Shown piece after piece: positions 18,283-29,582 of a stretch of DNA of 64,000 nucleotides. The first letter of the stretch is position 1. Every line of letters starts with the position of its first letter. This DNA comes from Asaia lannensis NBRC 102526. Its GTDB lineage: Bacteria > Pseudomonadota > Alphaproteobacteria > Acetobacterales > Acetobacteraceae. Both the position numbers and the translations under genes were made by a program. Under the pieces are notes generated by a model. That model was not told the DNA's origin. It ran no database searches and saw only the letters and a list, made by a program, of their open reading frames with translations. The stretch lies in the NCBI RefSeq assembly GCF_024054035.1, contig NZ_JAMXQU010000001.1, forward strand, positions 372,001 to 436,000. Direction: 5' to 3'.

Positions 18283-18346
18283 CTGCACCGTATTCAGGGC
18301 TTAGTCTTCTCGCCAGACAGAATGAAAAGCGAGGAGAGCCCCGAAC

Positions 18347-18700
18347 ATGGCCGAGCTTGATCAGACACCCCGGCATTCCACCACAGCACAACAGGCTTTT
18401 GGCGATATCGCCCCCGATCTCGCACGCTATACCGATCGCGTCCTTTTCGACGATGTCTGGGCTCGTCCCGGGCTGACGCCGCGCGATCGCTGCATGGTTA
18501 CCGTTACCTGCCTGATTGCGCTTTATCGCGGCAATGAGCTGGGATTTCACCTGCGCAAGGCGCTCGATACGGGCGTGAGTGAAAGCGAAATCATCGAGAT
18601 CATCACGCATCTGGCCTTTTACTCCGGCTGGCCCACGGCCTCGACGGCGCTTGGCATTGCACGGCAGGTCTTTGAGGACAAAAAGGAGACGACACGATGA
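18347..18700 (+). CDS. Carboxymuconolactone decarboxylase-like (AhpD fold) protein
   Basis: The 117-residue all-helical protein carries the family core [16 protein letters not shown] through [10 protein letters not shown] and ends with [15 protein letters not shown]. The peroxidatic CxxC of AhpD is absent, so it is closer to the gamma-carboxymuconolactone decarboxylase branch, many members of which have no known reaction. Its stop overlaps the start of the SDR gene, so the two are translated together. Confidence 0.88.
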   Translation: MAELDQTPRHSTTAQQAFGDIAPDLARYTDRVLFDDVWARPGLTPRDRCMVTVTCLIALYRGNELGFHLRKALDTGVSESEIIEIITHLAFYSGWPTASTALGIARQVFEDKKETTR

Positions 18701-19437
18701 ACCAGCCAGTTTCAGGTAAAGTGGTGGTTATCACCGGGGCAAGCAGCGGGCTGGGTGAGGCAGTCGCGCGTCGTCTTGCCGCAGAAGGGGCCAGTCTCGT
18801 TCTGGGGGCACGGCGTCTCGACAGGCTTGAAGCCCTGGCGGATTCCCTGTCGATCGGGCGCGATGCCGTCAAAAAAACGGATGTCAGCCGCAGCGCCGAG
18901 GTGCAGGCCCTGGTCGATCACGCCATTGCGCTGCATGGGCGTGTGGATGTGCTGATCAACAATGCCGGTCTGATGCCCCATTCGCCTCTTGAAAAGCGAT
19001 GTATCGAAGATTGGGATCGTATGATCGACGTCAATCTGAAAGGGACGCTTTATGGCATCGCGGCCGTGTTGCCGCAGATGCAGAAGCAGAAGAGCGGCCA
19101 TATCATCAATGTGTCTTCAGTTGCCGGTCACAAGGTCGGGCCGGGAGGGGCCGTCTACTCTGCCACGAAAACGGCTGTTCGTGTTCTGTCAGAGGGACTG
19201 CGGCAGGAGGTCAAACCCTATAATATCCGGACGACCGTGATTTCGCCCGGTGCTGTGGCGACGGAGCTGACAGAGAGTATTACCGATCCGGATACGGCGA
19301 AATCGATGAAGGAATTCTACAGGGATTACGCCATTTCTCCCGATTCCTTTGCCTCATCTGTTCTGTTCGCCATGAGCCAACCGGCGGATGTGGATATCAA
19401 TGAAATCCTCTTCCGTCCTACGGCCCAGACATACTGA
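18697..19437 (+). CDS. Short-chain dehydrogenase/reductase (classical SDR)
   Basis: The 246-residue protein has all classical SDR landmarks: the cofactor motif GASSGLGEA (about 15), NNAG (about 88), catalytic serine in NVSSVAG and the YSATK active site (about 153). Cofactor choice is not certain; the Arg-Arg in LGARRLDR suggests NADP. Its ATG overlaps the preceding stop. With the cupin and aldo/keto reductase nearby it forms a LysR-controlled carbonyl-metabolism group. Confidence 0.9.
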   Translation: MNQPVSGKVVVITGASSGLGEAVARRLAAEGASLVLGARRLDRLEALADSLSIGRDAVKKTDVSRSAEVQALVDHAIALHGRVDVLINNAGLMPHSPLEKRCIEDWDRMIDVNLKGTLYGIAAVLPQMQKQKSGHIINVSSVAGHKVGPGGAVYSATKTAVRVLSEGLRQEVKPYNIRTTVISPGAVATELTESITDPDTAKSMKEFYRDYAISPDSFASSVLFAMSQPADVDINEILFRPTAQTY

Positions 19438-19488
19438 TGCACTCACGCACGCACATACTGGCGATAGCGCAAGCGGGTGGATGCCGCG

Positions 19489-20385
19489 TCATGGAGCCCG
19501 ATAGCGCAACGCCTCGACCAGCAACCGAAAGGCAGCCGAGGCATTGCGGCGGCTCGGATAATACAGGTGATAACCGGGGAAGGGGGGACACCAGTCCTCC
19601 AGCACGCGGATCAGTAATCCCGAGGCGACAGACTCCATGATCTGATCTTCCATGACACAGGCCAGACCGAAGCCGTCGAGCGCTGCCTGCCGCAGCATGG
19701 AGGCACTGTTGAACGTCAGAGGGCCTTCGGGGCGCACACGCAGGCTGCGACGGCCTTTTTCAAGCTCCCAGGCATAGATTGCTCCAGAGCTGGGCATGCG
19801 CAGGCGCAGGCAATGATGGTGCGACAGTTCCTGTGGCGTGCGCGGCATTGCGCATCTGGAGAAATAGGCAGGTGAGCCGACGACGGCCATGCGCAAAGGA
19901 GGCCCGATGGGCACGGCGATCATGTCGCGCGCGATGGTCTCTTCCAGACGTACGCCCGCGTCGAAACGTTCGGCGACGATATCGGTCAGGCCTGCATCCA
20001 GAGCCAGCTCGACCTGTATGTCAGGGTAATCGGGTAGCAGGCGTTTCAGAGCCGGCCAGATCAGTGTGGTTGCGGCATGTTCCGACGTGGTGAGGCGTAT
20101 CGTACCGGAGGGGCGTTCGGACAGCTCGCTCAGCGAGGCGATCTCACTGTCGATACTGTCGAATGCCGGTAGAAGCGTCTGTAAAAGGCGTTCGCCCGCT
20201 TCCGTGGCCGATACGCGGCGCGTGGTCCGTGTCAGAAGGCGAACCCCGAGACGCGTTTCAAGCCGTCTGATCGTATGGCTCAGCGCCGATTGCGAGGTGT
20301 TCAGGCGTGCGGCCGCACGTGTGAAACTCTGCTCCTCTGCCACGGCGACAAAGGCATTCAGATCGACCAGATCGTCGCGCTGCAT
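19489..20385 (-). CDS. LysR-family transcriptional regulator
   Basis: The 298 residues comprise an N-terminal winged helix (DLNAFVAVAEEQSFTRAA; LNTSQSALSHTIRRLE) and a substrate-binding regulatory domain from about residue 90. It is convergent with the SDR gene and divergent from the cupin gene. The motif at 20401-20430 begins 16 bp before its start and recurs before the 18347 operon, so it likely controls both and itself. The last residues resemble the subgroup that regulates SDR and aldo/keto reductase genes (FPGYHLYYPSRRNAS). Confidence 0.92.
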   Translation of the reverse strand: MQRDDLVDLNAFVAVAEEQSFTRAAARLNTSQSALSHTIRRLETRLGVRLLTRTTRRVSATEAGERLLQTLLPAFDSIDSEIASLSELSERPSGTIRLTTSEHAATTLIWPALKRLLPDYPDIQVELALDAGLTDIVAERFDAGVRLEETIARDMIAVPIGPPLRMAVVGSPAYFSRCAMPRTPQELSHHHCLRLRMPSSGAIYAWELEKGRRSLRVRPEGPLTFNSASMLRQAALDGFGLACVMEDQIMESVASGLLIRVLEDWCPPFPGYHLYYPSRRNASAAFRLLVEALRYRAP

Positions 20386-20400
20386 TCATGAAATCCCGAT

Positions 20401-20430
20401 ATAGGTTCGTGCGGATTATACGCGCTAATC
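20401..20430. promoter_or_regulatory. LysR-type operator motif, copy B
   Basis: ATAGGTTC is followed by GATTA-N7-TAATC, an interrupted palindrome that fits the LysR T-N11-A pattern. It sits between the LysR gene (16 bp away) and the cupin gene (about 90 bp away) and is matched by the site at 18253-18282. Confidence 0.55.
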
Positions 20431-20519
20431 ATCCTGCCCCGTAAATGGTTTTCTGGCGTTCATGATCATGCCTCTGCTTGCGAAAGCGTGCAGGGGCATG
20501 ACCGACAGGGAGACAGCTC

Positions 20520-20930
20520 ATGAAGATCACACGCGCAGGAAGCTTTGCCTCTGCGCAGGGGCGGCAGGAATGGTTTACCGGCAAGGTGCGGATCGATGCC
20601 CCTTTTGCGGGGAGTGGCGTCCTGGCCTGTGCGACGGTCACTTTCGAGCCCGGTGCGCGCACGGCATGGCACAGCCACCCGCTGGGGCAGACAATTCTGA
20701 TCCAGTCCGGACTGGGTTGGGTGCAACGCGAAGGCGAGGCGATCGAACAGGTGAGGCCGGGCGATCTCGTCTTTTTCGAACCCGGTGAACGCCACTGGCA
20801 CGGTGCGTCATCCGCCTGCGCCATGAGTCATATCGCCATTACCGAAAGCCTTGAGGGCGTGTCGACCACCTGGATGGAACACGTGAGCGACGCAGATTAT
20901 CGGCTCACGGGCGATACCGGCCCGCAATAA
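20520..20930 (+). CDS. Small cupin protein
   Basis: The 136-residue single-domain cupin shows the first motif TAWHSHPLGQTILIQSGLGW (metal histidines H58 and H60, then Gln) and the second motif PGDLVFFEPGERHWHGA with its histidine. It matches the subgroup that includes (R)-hydroxynitrile lyase-like and carboxymuconolactone-associated cupins. It is divergent from the LysR gene and probably under its control. Enzymatic activity is not proven. Confidence 0.88.
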   Translation: MKITRAGSFASAQGRQEWFTGKVRIDAPFAGSGVLACATVTFEPGARTAWHSHPLGQTILIQSGLGWVQREGEAIEQVRPGDLVFFEPGERHWHGASSACAMSHIAITESLEGVSTTWMEHVSDADYRLTGDTGPQ

Positions 20931-21020
20931 AAACGATGGCGAGACCCGTGCGGAACCGGGAGACGGGATTGCACGCGCATTTGCATGTCAGAAAAACGAA
21001 TTTTTAACGAAATGAATTGA

Positions 21021-22016
<996 letters not shown>

Positions 22017-22122
22017 CCTGCCCGTGTCTCACACCTGTGTCTCAGGCGTCTGCTTCCTGCGCGCCTGGTGTCACGGGTCCGTTGCCCCGGCTTCGGCGCA
22101 AGGGGGTATCGCGCGGAATTTA

Positions 22123-22644
22123 TCATGTGGGGGTCTGTCCGAGCCGGTCGAGCAGATCGGCATGATGGGCACCCCAGCGATAGAGAAGCTCGATCGGCTC
22201 GATGAAGCGCTCTCCCAGAGGTGTCAGGCGGTATTCGACGACGGGGGGCATAACCTCCAGAACGACACGTTCGATCAGGCCGTATTGCTGCAGATCGCGC
22301 AGGGTTTGCGTCATCATTTTCTTGGACAGACCGGGAATATTCCGTTGCAGGGCGCCGGGGCGCGCAGCACCGCCCATCAGATGCACGGCATGCAAGATCA
22401 TGGTTACCCATTTGCCGGAAAACAGACGCAGCAACCGGCGTGGGGCACAATCCTCGGTGAAGGGAGCCTGCTTCAGAACTTCCGGCAGGGCAGGGAGCGT
22501 TTCTTCACAACGAACCTCGGAGGAAGCGACGGCGGGGCGTGTATCGGCAGGCAAGGTGGGTCCCTTCAGGTAACCGGGGCACGAAAAAGTGCCGGATTGT
22601 GTTTCCGGCGCTGTGTTGTCAGCTTCGGGCAAGACACAGAACAA
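22123..22644 (-). CDS. HxlR-family transcriptional regulator
   Basis: The HxlR winged helix is CAPRRLLRLFSGKWVTMILHAVH through SKKMMTQTLRDLQQYGLIER and YRLTPLG, ending at a family-typical position. The ATG at 22644 gives 173 residues with a long N-terminal extension and only 11 bp to the divergent gene. A TTG at 22554 preceded by GAAGGGA would give a 143-residue protein closer to family size and is a reasonable alternative. It probably controls the divergent PRISE-type gene in response to reactive carbonyls or similar stress. Confidence 0.85.
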   Translation of the reverse strand: MFCVLPEADNTAPETQSGTFSCPGYLKGPTLPADTRPAVASSEVRCEETLPALPEVLKQAPFTEDCAPRRLLRLFSGKWVTMILHAVHLMGGAARPGALQRNIPGLSKKMMTQTLRDLQQYGLIERVVLEVMPPVVEYRLTPLGERFIEPIELLYRWGAHHADLLDRLGQTPT

Positions 22645-22655
22645 GGAAATACCTC

Positions 22656-23720
22656 ATGGCGCATACAGCCCTGATTATCGGCGCGACAGGACTTGTCGGT
22701 CAGAATCTTGCCAATCGACTGGTAGCAGAAGGCTGGACGGTTTACGGCCTGGCACGACGTGTGGACTCTCTTCCCGAGACCGTTCTGCCGGTTAAAGCCG
22801 ATACCCTCGACCCGGCGTCGTTGCGTGAGGCATTGTCGGATATCGTGCCGAGCCATGTGTTTTTCACGACATGGACGCGGCGCGCGACCGAGCATGAAAA
22901 CTGCGTTGCCAATGCGGCCATGCTGCGCAATGTGTTCGATTGCCTGCCCCGCCCCGATGTGCTGGTTCATGCCGCACTTGTGACCGGGCTCAAGCATTAT
23001 CTCGGTCCGTTCGAGTCCTACGCAAAAGGGGCGCCTCCGATCACGCCTTTCCGTGAAACCATGGGGCGTCTGGATCTGGAAAACTTCTATTATGCGCAGG
23101 AAGATGTGCTGTTCGAGGCAGCGTCACGCCATGGTTTTTCATGGTCCGTACATCGTCCTCATACGGTCATCGGCTTTGCCACAGGCAACCTCATGAACAT
23201 GGGTACGACGCTGGCGGTCTACGCCTCTTTGTGCCGCGAGACCGGCATGCCGTTCGTCTTTCCCGGCTCACCCACGCAGTGGTCCTCACTGACCGATGTG
23301 ACGGATGCGCGTCAGCTTGCCAGCCAGATCCACTGGGCTTCGACCAACCCCGCCGGGCGGAATGAGGCCTTTAATATCGTCAATGGCGACGTGTTTCGCT
23401 GGCAGACGCTCTGGCCGGAACTGGCTGCATCGTTCGGCATCGAGGCCGCGCCCTATCCCGGTCAGGCGACTTCGCTCGAAGCCCTGTTCGAAGGCAAGGA
23501 GGCTGTCTGGGCCGGGATCGCCCGCAAATATGGTCTTGCAGAGCCCGATCTCAATCGTCTGGCCTCGCCCTGGCATACCGATGCCGATCTGGGGCGCCCT
23601 GTGGAATGCGTGACCGATATGAGCAAGAGCCGGGTTCTCGGCTTTACGGATTATCGCGAGACGCGTAGTTCATTTGCCGATCTGTTTGGCCTGTTGCGCT
23701 CGCGCAAGCTCATCCCCTGA
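22656..23720 (+). CDS. PRISE-type SDR (progesterone 5-beta-reductase/iridoid synthase-like)
   Basis: AAGGAAA precedes the ATG at 22656. The 354-residue protein has an extended-SDR cofactor motif LIIGATGLVGQNL, then the PRISE signatures HVFFTTWTR, HAALVTGLKHYLGPF, ENFYYAQEDVLF and WSVHRPHTVIGF. Members reduce activated enones with NADPH. Bacterial homologues are little studied. It is divergent from the HxlR regulator. Confidence 0.87.
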   Translation: MAHTALIIGATGLVGQNLANRLVAEGWTVYGLARRVDSLPETVLPVKADTLDPASLREALSDIVPSHVFFTTWTRRATEHENCVANAAMLRNVFDCLPRPDVLVHAALVTGLKHYLGPFESYAKGAPPITPFRETMGRLDLENFYYAQEDVLFEAASRHGFSWSVHRPHTVIGFATGNLMNMGTTLAVYASLCRETGMPFVFPGSPTQWSSLTDVTDARQLASQIHWASTNPAGRNEAFNIVNGDVFRWQTLWPELAASFGIEAAPYPGQATSLEALFEGKEAVWAGIARKYGLAEPDLNRLASPWHTDADLGRPVECVTDMSKSRVLGFTDYRETRSSFADLFGLLRSRKLIP

Positions 23721-23874
23721 GCACGGGGGTGTTCATCCCGGTGCTGTGCGATCCAAACCGCGTGGCACCGGAGCAGACGGGTCGTGCCGTCCCGGTAAAT
23801 CCGTACAGGTTCCCAAAATGCCCGTGAACCGCTATGGCTCGGCGCAGGGAATGATGCGTGGATGGAGGTGTGAC

Positions 23875-24513
23875 ATGACGACCGTAGCGAGACGTGGCGT
23901 CTGCCTTGTTATTTCGGCCCCTTCTGGCGCAGGAAAATCGACCATCGCAAATGCATTGCGTGCGGGCGATTCCAGCCTTGTCCATTCCGTATCGGTGACG
24001 ACACGCTCTCCCCGTCCGGGAGAGAAAGAGGGCGTGCATTATCATTTCCGGTCCATGGAGCAGTTTCGCGAGATGGCCGCACAGGGCGAGTTGCTGGAAT
24101 GGGCCGAAGTCTTCGGTCGTGGCTACGGCACGCCCCGCGCACCGGTCGAAGCGGCGCTCGCAAGCGGTCGCGACATGGTGTTCGATATCGACTGGCAGGG
24201 GCACCGCCTCTTGCGTGCTGCGCTGCCCGACGATGTGGTGAGCCTGTTCGTTCTGCCGCCTTCGATGAAGGAACTCGACCGGCGACTGCGTTCGCGGGCT
24301 TCGGATGCGGAGTCCGAAATCGACAAACGCATGGGGGCGGCACTTGCGGAGATTTCGCACTGGAGCGAATTCGACCATGTGATCATCAATGAGGAGCTGG
24401 ATCGCGCGGTGCGAGAGGCCCAGTCCATTCTTATTGCAGCACGGTTGAAAACGAGGCGTCAGCACGGCCTGGCTGCCCTGATGACCGAATACGAGGCCCA
24501 TCTCACGATCTGA
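23875..24513 (+). CDS. gmk: Guanylate kinase
   Basis: The 212-residue enzyme converts GMP and ATP to GDP and ADP. The P-loop is SAPSGAGKST (about 14-23), followed by the GMP-binding VTTRSPRPGEKEGVHYHF and the lid region. An upstream TGGAGGTG marks the start at 23875; longer in-frame starts lack it. It is an essential housekeeping gene standing alone between the PRISE gene and the transporter. Confidence 0.96.
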   Translation: MTTVARRGVCLVISAPSGAGKSTIANALRAGDSSLVHSVSVTTRSPRPGEKEGVHYHFRSMEQFREMAAQGELLEWAEVFGRGYGTPRAPVEAALASGRDMVFDIDWQGHRLLRAALPDDVVSLFVLPPSMKELDRRLRSRASDAESEIDKRMGAALAEISHWSEFDHVIINEELDRAVREAQSILIAARLKTRRQHGLAALMTEYEAHLTI

Positions 24514-24749
24514 TTACCTGTCGGATTATTCCCTGATAGCGCATTGCGATGGGTATTCTTTACCGCTCCGTTATCTTCGGGCTGCATGCGCTTTCGACCG
24601 TCTGTTGCCCTTACAAGGGATCGTCATTTCACGCGGGGCATGATTTCGTCTTTTCTCTGCCTGTCTGCTAGTTGCATTCTACGCCCGTCTCGTTTCGTTA
24701 ACGAAAAGGGGGTAGTCCATATCGGGTGACAAGAGAGCAAAGTGACATC

Positions 24750-26036
24750 ATGACGACAGAGCCGCCCTCACGCCGTCGTATCGCCAAGGCCGTCGGCCAG
24801 GTTGCGAGCGGCAACATGCTCGAAATGTACGATTTCATGGTGTTCGGCTATTATGCCGCCGATATCGGCAAGGCGTTTTTCCCTTCAGGCAATGCCCAGG
24901 CCGAGCTGATGTGGTCTTTTGCCACGTTCGGTGCCGGTTTTCTGATGCGCCCGCTCGGTGCGCTCGTGCTCGGTGCCTATGTCGATCGTATAGGGCGCCG
25001 CAAGGGGCTTATCCTGACGCTCACGCTCATGGCCATTGGCACCATGACGCTTGCCCTCACGCCCAGTTACAAGAGGATCGGTTTCCTCGCACCTCTTCTG
25101 GTGCTGCTCGGGCGCCTGATCCAGGGGTTCTCTGCCGGGGTGGAAGTCGGATCGAGCTCTGTCTACCTGTCTGAAATTGCGACAGAGAAAAACCGCGGTT
25201 TCATCGTGGCTTTCCAGTCCGCCTCCATCCAGCTTGCTGTCGTGCTGGCCGCGGCAATCGGTTTCGGACTGACATCCTTGCTGGGCGGTCCGGTCATGTC
25301 GGCCTGGGGGTGGCGTATTCCGCTTGCGCTGGGCTGCATGATCGTGCCCGTTCTCATATTCCTGCGACGCAATCTGCAGGAAACCGAGGCATTCGCCTCT
25401 CAGGCGACTCACCCCAGTATCGGGGAAATTGCGCTGTCTCTTTTGCGTAACTGGTATGTCGGGCTGATCGGTATTCTGACAGGCGTGATGAGCACGGTCT
25501 CGTTTTATGTGATTACGGCCTATTGCCCGGCTTTCGGTACACGCGTGCTGCATCTGGGGCGGCAGGATGCACTGCTGGTCACGCTTTGTGCGGGCCTTGC
25601 CAATCTTGTTCTGGTTCCGGTTTTCGGGCTGCTTTCCGACAGGATCGGTCGCAAGAAACTGCTGATCGGTTCGACGGCGCTCGTGCTGTGTTGTGCCTGG
25701 CCCATGATGAAATGGCTGGTGGCCGCGCCGAGTTTCGGCAGACTGCTTGGCGTCGAGCTGATGCTGGCTGTCTTCTATAGCGCCTATAACGGTGCAGCCA
25801 TCGTCTGGCTGACCGAAATCGTACCACCGCGTATCCGCACCACGGGATTCTCTTTGGCCTATAGTCTGGCCACCTGTATCGGCGGGTTCAGCCCGGTTAT
25901 CTGCACATGGTTGATTGCGTATACCAAAGACCACGCCATGCCTGCGCTGTGGCTATCCGCTGCGGCTCTCTGCGGGTTGCTGGCAGCCATCGTTTCACGA
26001 CCCTATGTCGAGCGTAATACGCGCCCTGTCGAATGA
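24750..26036 (+). CDS. MHS-family MFS transporter (citrate/dicarboxylate:H+ symporter-like)
   Basis: About 428 residues with twelve predicted membrane helices. The start MTTEPPSRRR is chosen over an upstream GTG at 24726. MHS signatures are ASGNMLEMYDFMVFGYYA in helix 1, the loop motif DRIGRRKGL, and GRLIQGFSAGVEVGSS. The family imports citrate, tricarballylate, alpha-ketoglutarate or related acids with protons. It sits next to the succinate dehydrogenase operon but on the opposite strand, with a shared terminator between them. Confidence 0.88.
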   Translation: MTTEPPSRRRIAKAVGQVASGNMLEMYDFMVFGYYAADIGKAFFPSGNAQAELMWSFATFGAGFLMRPLGALVLGAYVDRIGRRKGLILTLTLMAIGTMTLALTPSYKRIGFLAPLLVLLGRLIQGFSAGVEVGSSSVYLSEIATEKNRGFIVAFQSASIQLAVVLAAAIGFGLTSLLGGPVMSAWGWRIPLALGCMIVPVLIFLRRNLQETEAFASQATHPSIGEIALSLLRNWYVGLIGILTGVMSTVSFYVITAYCPAFGTRVLHLGRQDALLVTLCAGLANLVLVPVFGLLSDRIGRKKLLIGSTALVLCCAWPMMKWLVAAPSFGRLLGVELMLAVFYSAYNGAAIVWLTEIVPPRIRTTGFSLAYSLATCIGGFSPVICTWLIAYTKDHAMPALWLSAAALCGLLAAIVSRPYVERNTRPVE

Positions 26037-26069
26037 AGCTTGCCCAACGATGAGGCAAGCCTGAAACGG

Positions 26070-26098
26070 AAAAGGCCGGGAGAGTCTCCCGGCCTTTT
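26070..26098. terminator. Bidirectional rho-independent terminator
   Basis: A perfect 13-bp stem, AAAAGGCCGGGAG / CTCCCGGCCTTTT, closes on AGT. A-tract and T-tract flank both sides, so it can end both the transporter (plus) and sdhB (minus) transcripts, which converge here. Confidence 0.93.
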
Positions 26099-26125
26099 CG
26101 TATTTGTCCGACAGGAACGGCACGC

Positions 26126-26905
26126 CTATTCGCGTTCGACCTGCAGCTTCTTGATATTGGCGATGGCCTTGGCCGGGTTCAGCCCCTTGGGGCAGGTCTG
26201 GGTGCAGTTCATGATGGTGCGACAGCCATAGAGCTTCATGGAATCGTCCAGTGCTTCCAGACGTTCGCCCGTATGGTCGTCGCGGCTGTCCATGATCCAG
26301 CGATTGGCGGCAAGCAGGGTAGCCGGGCCGAGATAGCGATCGCCGTTCCACCAGTAGGAAGGACAGGACGTGCTGCAGCAGAAGCACAGAATGCACTCCC
26401 ACATGCCGTCCAGCTTTTCGCGTTCCTCGATGCTCTGCAAACGCTCGGTATCGGGCGGCGGCGGCGTATCGCTTTTCAGCCAGGGCTGGATGGATTCCAG
26501 CTGGGCATAGGCACCGTTCAGATTGGGCACCAGATCCTTCACCACTGGCATATGCGGCAGCGGGTTGATCTTGATAGTGCCCTTGATCGAGCTGATGGGC
26601 TTGAGACAGGCCAGCGTGTTCTCGCCATCGATATTCATGGCGCAGGACCCGCAGATTCCCTCGCGGCAGGAGCGTCGGAAGGTCAGCGTCGCGTCGATAT
26701 GGTCCTTGATATAGAGCAGCGCATCCAGAACCATCGGCCCGACCTTGTCGAGATCGAGTTCGTAGCTGTCGAGAGTCGGATTGGACTCGTCATCGGGCGA
26801 CCAGCGATAGACCTGAAAAATGGCCTTGTTCCTGGCATCGGCTGGGGCCGGATAGAATTTGCCGGGGCGGGTCGTGCTGTTTTTGGGCAGGCGGAGTTCA
26901 ACCAT
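26126..26905 (-). CDS. sdhB: Succinate dehydrogenase iron-sulfur subunit
   Basis: The 259-residue protein carries three iron-sulfur sites: [2Fe-2S] at [15 protein letters not shown], [4Fe-4S] at [15 protein letters not shown] and [3Fe-4S] at [17 protein letters not shown]. It passes electrons from SdhA to ubiquinone at the membrane. It is the last gene of sdhCDAB and ends 28 bp before the shared terminator. Confidence 0.97.
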   Translation of the reverse strand: MVELRLPKNSTTRPGKFYPAPADARNKAIFQVYRWSPDDESNPTLDSYELDLDKVGPMVLDALLYIKDHIDATLTFRRSCREGICGSCAMNIDGENTLACLKPISSIKGTIKINPLPHMPVVKDLVPNLNGAYAQLESIQPWLKSDTPPPPDTERLQSIEEREKLDGMWECILCFCCSTSCPSYWWNGDRYLGPATLLAANRWIMDSRDDHTGERLEALDDSMKLYGCRTIMNCTQTCPKGLNPAKAIANIKKLQVERE

Positions 26906-26917
26906 GGTGAGGCTCCT

Positions 26918-28720
26918 TCAGTAAACACGTTTCTTGGGCGGGAAGACCTCGACGTCATCGGTCAGGGTCTGCATCCGCACCGGCCGGTAGAGCAGGCTCA
27001 CCGCACCGTCCTTATCGAGATAGGAGACGGTATGTTTCATCCAGTGCTCGTCATCGCGCTCGGGATAATCGTCATGCGCATGAGCACCACGCGTTTCATG
27101 GCGTGCATTGGCACTCTCGATGGTGACCGTGGCATTGGCCAGAAGATTGGCAAATTCCAGCGCCTCCATCAGGTCGCTGTTCCAGATCAGCGAACGGTCG
27201 GCGAGCCCCATATGCTGTGCGTCTTTCCAGAGTGCGCGAATTTTCTCGCAGCCTTCCGCAAGAGACTTGGTGTTGCGGAAAACAGCGGCATGGCTTTGCA
27301 TGATGCGCTGCAGACGCTCGCGAAGCTCCGCCACCGTGAACTTGCCCGACGCCTCGCGTATCCGGTCGAATTTCTCCAGAATGGCATCGCCAGCATCCTG
27401 GGGCAGGGGCGGTACCGGCACTGTCGGATCGATGATTTCGGCGGCGCGCTTGCCTGCCGCACGGCCGAACACGATCAGATCGAGCAGGGAGTTCGTGCCA
27501 AGGCGATTGGCGCCATGAACGGAAACGCAGGCGGCCTCGCCCACGGCCATCAGCCCGGGCACGACGGCCTCGGGGTTGTCTGCCGTGGGGCGCAGCACTT
27601 CGCCATGCAGATTGGTGGGCACACCGCCCATATTGTAATGGACCGTCGGCAGAACCGGGGCGGGTTCCTTGGTTACGTCCACACCGGCGAAGATGCGCGC
27701 GGTTTCGGAAATGCCCGGCAGACGCTGATGCAGCAGCTCGGGGCCGAGATGCTCCAGATGCAGCATGATATGGTCTTTTTTGGGACCACAGCCACGGCCT
27801 TCATTGATCTCGATGGTCATGGCGCGTGACACCACATCGCGCGAGGCAAGATCCTTGGCGGTGGGCGCATAACGCTCCATGAAGCGCTCGCCCTCGGAAT
27901 TGGTCAGATAGCCGCCTTCACCGCGGCAGCCTTCTGTCAGCAGGCAGCCCGCCGGAAAAATCCCGGTGGGGTGGAACTGCACGAATTCCATATCCTGTGT
28001 CGGCACGCCGGCACGCATGGCCAGACCGCCGCCATCGCCAGTGCAGGAATGGGCCGAAGTACAGCTCTGGAAGGCGCGCCCGTAGCCGCCCGTGGCAAGC
28101 ACGACCATCTTGGCATTGAAGCGATGAATCGACCCATCATCCAGACACCAGGCCACGATACCGCGGCAGGCTCCGTTTTCGTCCATGATCAGGTCGAGCA
28201 CGTAATACTCGACGAAGAAGTCGACGCGGTGCTTCAGGCATTGCTGATAAAGCGTATGCAGGATGGCATGGCCCGTGCGGTCGGCCGCGGCGCAGGCACG
28301 GGCCACAGGGGCCTTGCCGTATTCGCTCATATGGCCGCCGAACGGGCGCTGATAGATCTTGCCGTCTTCGGTGCGCGAGAAGGGCACACCGAAATGCTCC
28401 AGCTCCATCACCGCGCTCTCAGCCTCGCGGCACATGAATTCGATAGCGTCCTGATCGCCCAGCCAGTCCGACCCCTTGACGGTATCGTACATATGCCAGC
28501 GCCAGTTATCCTCGGACATGTTCCCCAACGAGGCACCGATGCCACCCTGTGCGGCAACCGTATGGCTGCGTGTGGGGAAGACCTTGGTGACACAGGCCGT
28601 GCGCAGACCGCCAGCCCCCATGCCCAGTGTGGCACGCAGCCCCGAGCCCCCGGCGCCAACGACGACCACGTCATAGGCATGATCGACAATGCGGTATTTT
28701 CTGGAGTTTTCCGCGCTCAT
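26918..28720 (-). CDS. sdhA: Succinate dehydrogenase flavoprotein subunit
   Basis: The 600-residue protein starts [10 protein letters not shown] at 28720, where its ATG overlaps the sdhD stop. The FAD motif is [13 protein letters not shown], the histidine that binds FAD covalently is in [12 protein letters not shown], and the substrate site has HPTGIF and the C-terminal RRRE-like [17 protein letters not shown]. It oxidises succinate to fumarate in the TCA cycle and respiratory chain. Confidence 0.97.
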   Translation of the reverse strand: MSAENSRKYRIVDHAYDVVVVGAGGSGLRATLGMGAGGLRTACVTKVFPTRSHTVAAQGGIGASLGNMSEDNWRWHMYDTVKGSDWLGDQDAIEFMCREAESAVMELEHFGVPFSRTEDGKIYQRPFGGHMSEYGKAPVARACAAADRTGHAILHTLYQQCLKHRVDFFVEYYVLDLIMDENGACRGIVAWCLDDGSIHRFNAKMVVLATGGYGRAFQSCTSAHSCTGDGGGLAMRAGVPTQDMEFVQFHPTGIFPAGCLLTEGCRGEGGYLTNSEGERFMERYAPTAKDLASRDVVSRAMTIEINEGRGCGPKKDHIMLHLEHLGPELLHQRLPGISETARIFAGVDVTKEPAPVLPTVHYNMGGVPTNLHGEVLRPTADNPEAVVPGLMAVGEAACVSVHGANRLGTNSLLDLIVFGRAAGKRAAEIIDPTVPVPPLPQDAGDAILEKFDRIREASGKFTVAELRERLQRIMQSHAAVFRNTKSLAEGCEKIRALWKDAQHMGLADRSLIWNSDLMEALEFANLLANATVTIESANARHETRGAHAHDDYPERDDEHWMKHTVSYLDKDGAVSLLYRPVRMQTLTDDVEVFPPKKRVY

Positions 28721-29124
28721 TATCTGGCCTCCGTCGTGCGGGTCATGAGAATACGCGCCAGAGAGGCGCAACCGAGTGCGACGAAAAGCAGCGTGCTCAG
28801 GCGAATGATCAGGCGGAGCCAGACGCGACGCCAGCCGCGGGAGTAATCGGAGGCCACGACCTCAAGCCCGAGCTGTGCGTGACGCGCGGTCAGCGCAATG
28901 AGCAGACCGAGGGGGGCCGCATTCTGTACACGTCCCGCCCAGGCCAGAATGGCTTCGCGATCGCGCCCTGCAAGACGCAGGATCTGGGCGACACCCCAGA
29001 TGGAAAGCGGGCCGAGCAGCACGGCAGACACGCGTTCAGATGTCCAGTGTTCGGCCCCGTCGGGCAGACCGCCCAGACCTTTCGCGCGTGCCAGCGGCGT
29101 GCGCATGTCAGACAGGCGGCTCAT
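28720..29124 (-). CDS. sdhD: Succinate dehydrogenase membrane anchor subunit
   Basis: The 134-residue protein has three membrane segments. The motif [15 protein letters not shown] is the heme/quinone-side signature of SdhD. It overlaps sdhC upstream and sdhA downstream, so all are translated together. Confidence 0.92.
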   Translation of the reverse strand: MSRLSDMRTPLARAKGLGGLPDGAEHWTSERVSAVLLGPLSIWGVAQILRLAGRDREAILAWAGRVQNAAPLGLLIALTARHAQLGLEVVASDYSRGWRRVWLRLIIRLSTLLFVALGCASLARILMTRTTEAR

Positions 29125-29582
29125 GAGCGCATTCCCTTGCTGCGTGACCGCGAGAGCGCGACGAATGCCGCGACCAGCGTTACGGAAAGCCCTGCCGTCA
29201 CGAAAACGGAACGGCGGCCATCCTCATTGATTTCCTTCTTTTCGAAACGTGCACCGCTATCCCAGATCAGATGACGGATGCTGGCGACGAAATGGTAGAT
29301 CGTGGCGATGCCCCAGCCCAGAAACACCAGACGGCCGAGCGGGTGAGTCGCCACGCGCTGGGCGCGGACAAATGCGCGCGGCCCCTGTGCAAGCGCGGCG
29401 AGCCAGGCGACAGCCAGCCCGGCCCCGAGCGACGAGACGACGCCCGAAATACGGTTACCGATCGACAGCGCCATGGAGAGGCGAAAGCGATAGATGTCCA
29501 GATGGGGTGACATGGGACGTCTGATAGGCCGCCCCTGCGTGTCGGTGCCGTAATAGAACGCTTCACGTCCGTCGGAAGCCAT
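29121..29582 (-). CDS. sdhC: Succinate dehydrogenase cytochrome b556 subunit
   Basis: The start MASDGREAF at 29582, preceded by GAGG, gives 153 residues with three membrane helices. RPMSPHLDIYRF is the conserved N-terminal motif, and YHFVASIRHLIWD holds the axial heme histidine. It anchors the complex and binds ubiquinone with SdhD. First gene of the operon. Confidence 0.94.
   Translation of the reverse strand: MASDGREAFYYGTDTQGRPIRRPMSPHLDIYRFRLSMALSIGNRISGVVSSLGAGLAVAWLAALAQGPRAFVRAQRVATHPLGRLVFLGWGIATIYHFVASIRHLIWDSGARFEKKEINEDGRRSVFVTAGLSVTLVAAFVALSRSRSKGMRS

Noticed and set aside
22017-22122. Possible terminator between the aldo/keto reductase and HxlR gene
   Set aside because: No stem with a T-tract on either strand could be drawn.
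26273-27829. Plus-strand open frame of 518 codons opposite sdhA and sdhB
   Set aside because: Antisense shadow across two certain sdh genes; composition lacks any recognisable domain.
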